The position numbers and the translations under genes were made by a program. Below, piece by piece: positions 34,817 through 44,700 of a stretch of 64,000 bases of DNA. Location: NCBI RefSeq assembly GCF_000715075.1, contig NC_134082.1, positions 193,429,948 to 193,493,947 on the forward strand, read 5' to 3'. The notes beneath the pieces were generated by a model. That model made no database searches. It was not told the origin of the DNA and was given only the letters and a program-made list of their open reading frames with translations. Numbering within the stretch: the first letter of the stretch is position 1; every line of letters starts with the position of its first letter. The stretch is from Nicotiana tabacum (lineage: Eukaryota > Streptophyta > Magnoliopsida > Solanales > Solanaceae).

Positions 34817-34888
34817 ATGGATAAGCTCTCTTAATCCTGGCCATCGATCTTGATTGATCCAGCGGCCAGGATTACACCATCCACCCCA

Positions 34889-34895
34889 TATATAA
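34889..34895 (+). promoter_or_regulatory. TATA box of LTR C
   Basis: TATATAAGC lies 751 bp into the LTR, matching the position in LTR A and B. Confidence 0.6.
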
Positions 34896-35340
34896 GCCCA
34901 ACCTGCCACCCTACGCCCCAAACCAGACCCCCCCCCTTTCACATACTATTCACCTTCGTCCCCAGAGCCCCCCCCCCCTCTCAAACCCTAGCCGCCTTAG
35001 GTTTTCCCCACCATAAACCCGGCCACCCGGACTTCGATGGCCACCAAAACAACACCCCTGATGCACCCAACCACCCTGAACACGAATCCACCAACCGTTT
35101 ACCTCGAATCACCCTGCAACTTCTCGAATCTTCAATAGGAAGATTCGAGCAACAAACAGATCTACACCCACCGACCCCAAACTCACACCACAACACCTTC
35201 TGACCTTCCTCACCCCCTGAATGACCTTGGTTCCATTCGAGTCTGACCAGGACTGAACAAATCCCAAATCAGACCCCCAAGAACCCTAGAACTCAGATTT
35301 ATGGGGTCTGTCCAAATCAACAAGAGATAGGGGTCTAATA

Positions 35341-35386
35341 GACTTTAACCGAGGTGTTCTCAACTGAGAACACATCGATTAAAGTC
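35341..35386 (+). other. Leader hairpin of LTR C
   Basis: Arms 35341-35361 and 35366-35386, loop AACT, 21 positions with two mismatches (35353 and 35349). It has the same length and loop size as LTR A and shares the GTGTTCTC core with LTR B. Confidence 0.68.
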
Positions 35387-35453
35387 CATTCGACCCCAAA
35401 AATGGTCGAATCTGAGTTCGAGCCTGAGGCAGTTTTAATTTCAAATCCCTGAG

Positions 35454-36814
35454 GTAATTTTCCCTTTTCTTTTGTTCTCTTGTGGATTCTATCTATCTTT
35501 CATGTTTGGTGGTTTGTTTTTGATTTTTCTGTCAAATCAGTGAACCCTGAGATAGTGTTTAGTTTGTTTTAATGTTTTATTTGATTGCCTGTTGTATATT
35601 ATAGCTTGTATAGTCGTTCAAATAAGTGTCGTCAATTAATTTGTTTAAAATCAGAGGATACATGATAATAGTTCATTGATGTTCTCCATGTATACACCAG
35701 TTCAACATCTGCTATGCTAACTTGTAATGAACCCGTTGAATATGTTCAGTTTTTGTCTTTGAACTAGATTGCTCGTTCATTCAGTAATCCCATGTTCTTC
35801 ATAGTTGACCATGGAAACCTGATTGCCACTGTTTCATCATTTTTGCTCCCTGTTGTTTGTTTGATTTAAGTTGATCAGGATTGGTTCCCCAATTTGATCA
35901 ACTTATTTCACCTGATTGACACCCCTTTGTAATCTGATTTTAAGTTGAACTTAGGCTGAGTATTGGATATAGTTGTAGAAATCTAGGAGATCAATCAGAA
36001 ATCAGTGTTAAGCTTATATAGTTGGTAAGTTCAGACAAGTAAGGCTTAGGATAGTACAGTAATATGCAAGGGTAAGGGGTAATTCTGGGAATTTAGTAAC
36101 ATACTAATAGGTTGTTAAGGATGGGGTCTGCTTAGGGGTCACTCATTAAGCTTATTTTAATGACAATGGGGAACAAAACAACAACACATGGGAATTAAGT
36201 GAGTATTATAATACACCAATGACTCTTGATTAAAACAAATAGGACAAGCTTGGGGGACAACATAGTAGGGATAAATAAAGGACACTTAGGCATGGGAATC
36301 AAAGGGGTATGGGCAGGAAAAGCTGAAGGGATCAAGGCAGCCTGGGGGCTTGCCATTTCTGGCCTATTAATAGGCTGATTTTTAGAGAAAAAGGGCTGGT
36401 TTTTCTTTTGGCTAAAATCTTAAGAGACCAGAGAGAAAAGAAGAGGATAAAAATTGGAAATTTAACTTTAATAGGGGGAGTAGGATAGAGGTTCCTACAC
36501 TAAAGTTCAGTGGTTTTGATATTTAAGAAGGAAAAATCTGCTTCATTTTGCTGTTATAAATCAGTATTTACCTCGGTTACTGTGGCATTGAGAGCTGTGG
36601 GAATTTTTCTGGAAATCTGTGGGTCTATCTTCTGTTGCAAAATAAAGTTTTTTTGGGTCATTTGGTGTTGCTGCATGGTATTTTCTGAAGCTGCTGTTGG
36701 GTCTTGATCTATTTGCTGGGCTGTTTTTGGTTACTGCTATTTGCTGAATCTGCTATTGTGCTATTGCAACTGCAGCTGACTTCTTTTTCTACTCTGTTTC
36801 TGTTCCTCTATCAG
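35454..36814 (+). other. Possible leader intron inside LTR C
   Basis: Donor GAG then GTAATTTTCCC at 35454; acceptor pyrimidine tract then ATCAG before GTACAC (AG 36813-36814). The length is 1361 bp. Confidence 0.38.
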
Positions 36815-38461
36815 GTACACGACTTTATCCTGTTTGTTGTAAGCCGAAAAAATGTGAAGCATAAATTCATGTGAAAGTTGAAGTTGAAATGGAAACCAGA
36901 AAAAGCAAATCTGTTTTGTTTAAAACCTGTTGTTACTGTTTTATTTAGTTCCTTAAGGCATTGTTGAATCTGTAATTTGTAAAAATATAGTTTCATCATT
37001 CTAGTTGTTTGTAAGGGACTGCATAAAACTGCTAGGCGTTAGATCGTGTATTGGAGTAATGTAGTTTAGCTCGTATTCAATCAGAACTTGGCCATGTAAT
37101 GAATGTTGGATATAACTTCCGATAATTTGCAAAATAGCACTTGCGGTTTGATCCCGGAAATGGCTAGTAGGTTGTTAACTAATCTCGGATTGTAGTATGA
37201 TTGTTTGAGTTCTCGGTCAACTAGATCTTAGCATTAATCTTACCCTCGATTGTTACTCAAAAGGTATTGCAACACTTTAAGGAAAAAGAAGCATAGTTGT
37301 AAGTCTAAGATTGTTAGCTAAGGTAACGAGCAAGAGTAGGCTCGCGTGATATGGTGAGTTAGCAATTTTCGGTGGCTCGAATCATGCCAGGATTCCGGTA
37401 CGTTTTACTCTGTAATGACATTTCGGAACTAATCGAATTTGCAGAAGTTATTACAGGGCCCGGACTTTTCAAGCATGTTGAACTAATTAGGACTTTATTT
37501 TTTTCATATTTAGAGACAAATTTAATAGAAAACCTTAGCCACTTCTAGGATTTCCCTTTTAATAATAAGAATGAGATGAGCCTCGCCGAATAAAAATGCA
37601 AAAATTGCGGGGCCCTCAGTAAATATTTACTTAAAATTGCTTAGATTTCGGGACGGGCCGTTTAGCAAATTTCATGGCCCTACCCAAAATAATGACACGT
37701 TAGTCGCTTTAGGCGCGTATTTAATAATGTTATCTTCTTAAACTCGGGTGCACATTTATGTTACCCAAATCCCAATCTCAACAGAGTTGAAATATGCCAA
37801 CAACCACGGGTGCATTGAATGTGACGTGGTTAGAGATGTGTTTCCACGATGTTGCAATTCTTGGTAAAAAAAATAACAGTAAATGATAAAAGCGGTTAAA
37901 AGTTAAAATTCGCACATAGGTTCAACATGTATAAAATCAGATAATTAAGCCGAATATGACAGTTGAGTGACCGTGCTAGAACCACGGAACTCGGGAATGC
38001 CTAACACCTTCTCCCGGGTTAACATAATTCCTTATCCGGATTTCTGGTTCGCAGACTGTAATACAGAGTCATTCTTTTTCTCGATTCGCGATTAAATTGG
38101 TGACTTGGGACACCTTAAATCTCCCAAGTGGCGACTCTGAAATAAATAAACAAATCCGGTTTCGATTGTCCTTAATTGGAAAAAAACTCCTTCGCCCCCT
38201 CGCGAGGCGGAAAAAGGAGGTGTGACAATAGTTATTGGTTCGTTTGCTTGTACTTGGTGCTTATTGGATAATGAAATGACGGAGGCAATTCTTTATTCTA
38301 TCCAAACACTTTTAACCTTTGCTCCCCCTTTTGAGCCTTAGTTATTCTTTCATACCCCTCTTTTGGAATCACTACGGAAAAAATATATATGAAAAAAAAA
38401 GAGAAAATAAAAGAGAAACAAAGACAAGATAAAGGTCATAAGAAAATAGAGGAAGTAGGAA

Positions 38462-38497
38462 CTACGTTTGACCTGATTCCTCAAAGAGGATACGTAG
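38462..38497 (+). other. ACGTAG two-helix hairpin (element D, proximal)
   Basis: CTACGT (38462-38467) and ACGTAG (38492-38497); inner CCTC (38479-38482) and GAGG (38486-38489), loop AAA. The same fold as at 37-72. Confidence 0.6.
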
Positions 38498-38900
38498 GCG
38501 CCTCACGGCTCGGTCATAGTGCACCGTAGTGTGCATAGCTCCACAATAGTGTAAATATAAAAATCCCCAAGCAGGAAAAAACTAGGGCAGGAATTATGTT
38601 TTGAAGTTTCAAAAAGGGTTGATTCCAAGAGTTGTAGTGTTTCCACCGTCGAAGTTATTTTTGATAGCCTTTCTTTAAACCCACACAAAACCAGCATCAA
38701 TGTCCAAAAAGACATCCAGATCAATACCCGAGAGGTGACAAGTCGGGCAAATGAAAATCGAGAATAATACACTGAACCCCAGCAAAGAAGGGGATCATAA
38801 ACTGGAAATGAATTGATAGCCGAAAAATATCTCCGAAAGAGAGGGTCATATCGGCAGCACTCCAGTTCCCCGCTGGAAAACAAAATGAGAGATTCTTATC

Positions 38901-38986
38901 GGTGAAAACCTTCACGGGCACCACAAGGCGACGAGAGCTGAGAGAAAAGAGAGAGTCTTATTAGTGAAAACCCCTCGAAGGGCACT
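38901..38986 (+). repeat. Two tandem GTG-AAAA hairpin modules (element D)
   Basis: GGTG (38901-38904) with CACC (38919-38922), inner CCT/GGG with one wobble; AGTG (38963-38966) with CACT (38983-38986), inner CCCT/AGGG with loop CGA. Confidence 0.58.
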
Positions 38987-39984
38987 ATAAGGCGACAAGA
39001 TAGATCGGCAAAAAGGAGTCGCATTCGCACGAGATGGGCACCTGTTTATCCCCAGCAAGTAAGGCCATCAGGAAGATGGATTGATACAAATAGACTGGGT
39101 CGAATATTCCGTAATGCACAACATGATTGTTGGGACCAGTCATACCGTCCAGATAAGTTCTGTCCTTTTCTTCTTCCCCATCATCTATTCAGAAAGATTT
39201 TTTTTTTCTTTTCTATCTTTTTCATTTCTTTGTCTAAAAAGACTTTTCCAAAAAATTGTTTTGAGAAGGACTTTTCAGAGTTTACTACCAGGGGCTAAAA
39301 TGGTGCAAAGCAAATGCGAAAGCCACAGGCCAAAGCCAAGGCAATAGGACAAAAGGTGTTTGTCGCAAAATCAAACGACAAACTAGCCTAGAAAGTTAAG
39401 GAGAACATGGAGAAAGGCGGAAAACGATGGTTGAAGGACTTGTGGGTCAAGTTCCAAGAAGATCCCCAGCTAGAACTGCGATAGATCACGGACCAAGATC
39501 TGAGATGGTAATACACCACAGAAAGGGGGAAGGAGGAAGAGAGAATTAATCCGCTGGCTGGGATAAAATAAACTTTTAAGGGAGTAGTTTTGGAGTTGAA
39601 AGGGACTCCCACAGCTTGTTTTGAAACAAAAGAGCGGGGAAGGGATAAATGGAAAACCATCTCCAGCAGAAATACCATCCCCAGCAGACATATCATCCCC
39701 AGCAAGCAACTTCATCCCCAACCAGTTTTGGGAGCGCATAGCAAGGGAAAGGGATACATGGAAAATCATCCCCCAGCAGGAGTGACACGATCACTCACCA
39801 TGTTAAAACTAACAAAATTTTCTTTGATTCTACTTTAAAATAAAGGGTGATGATGACAGAAAGACACGCCACAAGGCAGGTCACCAAAACCGGGGCAGAA
39901 AATTTTCTGCCGTTGTCCCAAAGATTTTTCTCGAAGGAACGAGGAAACAAATTCATACATTTTCTGTCTTTTCATTTCATGTTC

Positions 39985-40985
39985 TAGGTCGCCCACCAGT
40001 ATAATGCGGGAATACATTGCTGTCTTTTCATTTCGTGTTCTAGGTCGCCCACCAGTATAATGCGGGCATACATTTCTGTTTTAATTTCATGTTCTAGGTC
40101 GCCCACCAGTATAATGTGGGAATACATTTCTGTCTTTTCATTTCATGTTCTAGGTCGCCCACCAGTATAATGCGGGAATGCATTTCTGTCTTTTCATTTT
40201 CATGTTCCAGGTCGCCCACCAGTATAATGCGGGAATACATTTCTGTCTTTCATTTCATGTTCCTAGGTCGCCCACCAGTATAATGCGGGCATCCATTTCT
40301 GTTTTCATTTCATGTCCTAGGTCGCCCACCAGTATAATGCGGGCATACATTTCTGTTTTCATTTCATGTTCTAGGTCGCCCACCAGTATAATGCGGGAAT
40401 ACATTTCTGTCTTTTCATTTTATGTTCTAGGTCGCCCACCAGTATAATGCGGGAATACATTTCTGTCTTTTCATTTCGTGTTCTAAGTCGCCCACCAGTA
40501 TAATGCGGGCATACATTTCTGTTTTAATTTCATGTTCTAGGTCGCCCACCAGTATAATGCGGGAATATATTTCTGTCTTTTCATTTCGTGTTCAAGGTCG
40601 CCCACCAGTATAATACGGGCATACATTTTTGTTTTAGTTTCATGTTCTAGGTCGCCCACCAGTACAATGCGGGCATACATTTCTGTTTCATTTTCATGTT
40701 CTAGGTCGCCCACCAGTATAATGCGGGAATACATTTCTGTCTTTTCATTTCATGTTCTAGGTCGCCCACCAGTATAATGTGGGAATACATTTCTGTCTTT
40801 TCATTTCTGTTCTAGGTCACCCACCAGTATAATGCGGGAATACATTTCTGTCTTTTCATTTCATGTTCTAGGTCGCCCACCAGTATAATGCGGGAATACA
40901 TTTCTGTCTTTTCATTTCATGTTCTAGGTCGCCCACCAGTATAATGCGGGCATACATTTCATATTTTTGCATTCAGGCGCCCACC
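39985..40985 (+). repeat. 55-bp minisatellite array of element D
   Basis: About 18 copies of a 54-56-bp unit with core GGTCGCCCACCAGTATAATG, CGGGAATAC or CGGGCATAC, and a spacer TTTCTGTCTTTTCATTTCATG. The last unit is GGCGCCCACCTGTATAACG, as in element C. Confidence 0.9.
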
Positions 40986-41580
40986 TGTATAACGAGAGGA
41001 ATACTTTTTAGTCTTATACTTCAGATTTTGAAATCAGTAACCCACCGGAAGGCAGAAGGTTACAACAGGAATCCCCATCAGGAAATAATAAAAATCCCCA
41101 GCACCGGAAAGCAGGAGGTGGCAACAAGAGGTCCCAGCACAAATTCAAGCGCATGAGTCAAAAGGAAGAAAAGACGCGTCTTGAAAAAAGCGGCCTGTGA
41201 AGATTAAATTATGTCCAACATAATAAATCTGATGAAGAAAGCCGTATCCCCAGAGGAACCACCGAAAAGCTTAATGAAGGAAGCCATATCCCCAGCGAAC
41301 CGAACAAAATGATGAAAACCGGTATTCAGAAAAAGCAAAAGGCCAGTGTCATCCCCAAATTCTCGGAAGAAAAGCACCGGAAGAAGCACAAGCCGACAAG
41401 AAAGCAAGGCAACAAGAACAAGTTAAAGATAGATGAGATCTTATGATCCGTAGTCTAGCCTAGCTTCTTTTTTTTCTTTTAAGCACGGTGTAACAAGGAG
41501 ATCGGTAAGCAGTGGTAATAGCATGCAACAGCAGTAACATTGCAGTCCCATGGTAGTTCCAGCTACCAAAACTTCCTGAA

Positions 41581-41640
41581 CTACATTAACCTGATTCCCC
41601 TTTAGCCAGGGATATGTAGGAAACCTTTGAAGCAAAGGTT
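41581..41640 (+). other. ATGTAG hairpin plus second stem-loop (element D, distal)
   Basis: CTACAT (41581-41586) with ATGTAG (41614-41619); inner CCC/GGG (41597-41599, 41609-41611). The second hairpin, AACCTTTG (41622-41629) with CAAAGGTT (41633-41640), is perfect. Confidence 0.6.
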
Positions 41641-41752
41641 CGGTTAAATCTTTTTCAAAAAATGCTTCACGCGGAGTACTCGGATGGGCAAAAAATCACT
41701 CACTTTATCTTTGCACGAAAACCCTTCGTGTCTTCGGGCAAAGAGGGGCAGC

Positions 41753-44700
41753 TGTAAGTACGTGATTTTAGCCCTATGAAAGAATTACTCCCAAAAAATT
41801 CAAAATAAAATGATTTTCCTTGGTGTGCAATTTTGAGAATTTTTGTGACATTTTTGGATAATTATTTGTATTTGTCTGTGCATGTTTATTTGTTAAATTA
41901 ATAAAAAATACAAAAATATGTCGCATTTTGCATGTAGGATTTAATTCTACAATTGTTAGTAATTAAGTTTGTTTTACAAAAATTGAAAATTACAAAAATA
42001 GGCCTTTTTTGCATTTTTAGCATTTAATGTCGAAATGTACAATTTTATGCTTAATTATTACTTAATTGTGTGTTAATTGTTATTGGGAGTTAATTTGAAT
42101 TTTTATAACTTAATAATAATTTAAGGATTTTTAGAATTTAGTTTTAGAAAAATAAAAGAAGAAAAGAGAGCAAAAATATAAAGAAAATCGGAATTGGGCT
42201 CCTCTTCAATTTCAAGCCACAAGCCCAAAAAATATCCAACCTTCCCCGTGACCCGGTCTATTTCAAACTGGATCGACCCGGTCCATAACTCAAATACCCA
42301 ACACTCCCTATCTTACATTTGACAAAAATGAAAAAAAAAAACAAAAAAACCCTAAAACCTAAAAGCTAATCCCATCCGCCACCCTCTCTTCTTCTTCTCC
42401 AAGACTTCACCATCTCCAAACCTCAGCCAACCATGGCTGCCACCCCTCACACCTCCAAACCTCACAACACACACTAGTCGTCGAACCTCCATAGCCACAC
42501 CAAACGACCCCGCTGCCATTGCTTCATCTTCTTCGTCAAGCTCGAAGCTTACTCGACACCCATGGTTGCTGCTGCGTTTTCTCCTCCATTGAGCTCGCTT
42601 CCGTTGAGCTGCCTCGACTGCTTCTGCTTTACCTCACTGCCATCGTCGTCATCTTCAACCAAATACTCTACTGTCTCGTTGATGTTGCTTCTGCCTCGAC
42701 TGCTTCTACTTCCCGCTGCCTCCAGCCCCGCCAAGCAGTTGGTTCGCCACTGCTTCATCTTCTTCAGTCGACCCCAGCAAACGCAGCTACTGGTCACCGC
42801 GTCTTCAGCTTCATCTTCTGCTACGTCTAAACGGAACCCATTCTGCTACTTCTTCAAAGAACAACGAACAGCCCAAACGTCTCATATTGCATCCAGCCTC
42901 GTCGAGCATTTGGCTCAACAACGAAACTCAACCATCCGCTTTCAGTCCAGTCCAACAACGAGACTCAAACATCTCGTTTGTTCGAGCTTTGGTCGGTGTT
43001 TGTCGAAACAGTCCATACACAGTTCGAGTTCGTCGTTGGTCAGTCGTTATTCGTGGTTCCGATCCGGTTAGTGGGTTTGAATTTCACTTTTGTCCGTATT
43101 TTGTTTTTGATATTCTCGGATCTAAAATCGGTAAATGTTTGATTTTTGTTTTGTTCGTGTTCATTGTTTTGTTAATTTTTCAGTTTGTTCATGTGAAATT
43201 GTTAGTTTAATGTCGTTAGATTCAAATTGAAATTTAATTTAATTATTTCTTCAGTTTGTTTCATGTGTTGTTATGTATTTTTTTCAGAAATTGTTAATGT
43301 TGGTTAAATCATTTGAATCCATCATGTTGTTGTTTAAAATAGATTTAATTCATGTTCATCTTTGTTTGAAGTTCGTTTGTAACCCTAGTGATTTAATGTG
43401 AGTTTAGGTTTTGGTTTTTGACTTGTTGATTTAGTTTGAATCATGTATTTTGTTGTTGATATTGTTGTCTCTTTGCTCATTCATTTTTGGTCTAAGTTAA
43501 CCAGGATTAGTTCCCAATATGGTTAATTTATTCCCATTAATTTGAAGTTGTATGATTCAATCTGTGTTCATGAGATTTGTTGTTGAAATTGTTTAGAAAT
43601 TGGTCATATTTGCTGTATTTTGGTTGAAATTGATTAGGCGAATTGGTTATAGCTGATGGGGTAGTTTGATAAATTGCAGTACGTTCAGGGGTAAATTGGT
43701 AATTTCAGTAAGGTCGGAGGGGTATTTTCAGAATTGAACATTTGATATAATTGTTTAATATAATGGGGGACAAGATATAAATTAGTGGGGGAATAATGTA
43801 ATTCTTTATGTTAAGCATGGGGGACAAGATGTAATGGAGTGGAATTGATATAATTGTTTAATATAATGGGGGACAAGACATAATGTAGTGTGGTGGGAAT
43901 AATGTAATTATTTATATTAAGCATAGGGGACAAGGGTTTAAAATAAGGAAAGCATTAAGTAGTGGGGACAAAGCATGCAATTGGGGGAATATTTCGGGTT
44001 GGGGATTCAAGACAAGAGTCTTGTTATATATAGAGTCATTTGACACATTTTAAGGACAACTTTAAGACTTGAGAGAGAAACTTGGGACTTAGACAGGAAG
44101 ACTTGAACTTGAAAGACTTATTTAGAGAGAGAGGAAGACATTCTGAAAATCCTAAGAGAGTGTTGGAGAGTTTAAAAAGAGAAAACAAAAACAAAGCGAG
44201 AAACGAGTTTAGTTTCGGGTTTAATACACGTGCGGGTTGTTGCTGTTTAGTTTATTTACATACTTTTGGGTTTGTTCTATTGAGTGTTCGGTTTTCTTCA
44301 AAGTTTTCTGGGCCTTGAATCTGGTTTGAATTGCTGCTGTGGGGTTGCTGTTGTTGCTGTGTATTTACACTATTGCTGCTTCTACTGATCTTCATCTTCT
44401 TTCCTTGCTTTCCAAATACCAGGTACACAAACTAATACACTGGTTCATCTTGTAAGCCACTCGAAGCATGAATGCAAAAATGAGAAAGATTTAAAGTTGT
44501 AGTTTAATGTAGTCTTTCCTTTCTTTTATTGTCTGTATATAGAACATTATATCCGTTGTCCATGTAAACTCTTTAAACGACTCACTTTCGAAACTTGACA
44601 ATAATAACTCGAAAGTATGTAAATAAAGTAGGACCTTTTCTTCATTTATTTTAGAAAACGAAAAAATAGAAAATGTAGTCATGCTAAGATTATCCTTCTA

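Larger units (their letters stand above)
34138..38227 (+). repeat. 3' LTR of element C (4090 bp)
   Basis: It begins TGTGAGCATGTGA after the PPT and ends GGAGGTGTGACA. Signals are three AACGACGTCGTT-like sites (34609-34816), TATATAAGC (34889), a leader hairpin (35341-35386), a possible leader intron (35454-36814), one U5 module (about 37550-37865) and TGGCGACTCTG (38129-38139). The next bases belong to element D just after its pol, so C is inserted in D. The expected target duplicate is ATAGT (38228-38232). Confidence 0.88.
38228..41752 (+). mobile_element. Ogre/Tat element D: 3' UTR and PPT
   Basis: It begins in sequence that is collinear with the bases just after pol in element A (compare 38228-38460 with the reverse strand of 9990-9780). 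The order is ACGTAG hairpin (38462-38497), two GTG-AAAA hairpins (38901-38986), purine-rich block, minisatellite (39985-40985), ATGTAG hairpin pair (41581-41640) and PPT AAAGAGGGGCAGC (41740-41752). No gene is supported. Confidence 0.82.

Noticed and set aside
34850..35203. Proline-rich frame in LTR C (117 residues)
   Set aside because: Low-complexity leader sequence just after the TATA box. The corresponding region of LTR B has no matching frame.
42519..43210. Serine- and leucine-rich open frames in LTR D
   Set aside because: They lie in the LTR leader, overlap in two frames, and have CT-rich low-complexity composition with no recognisable domain.
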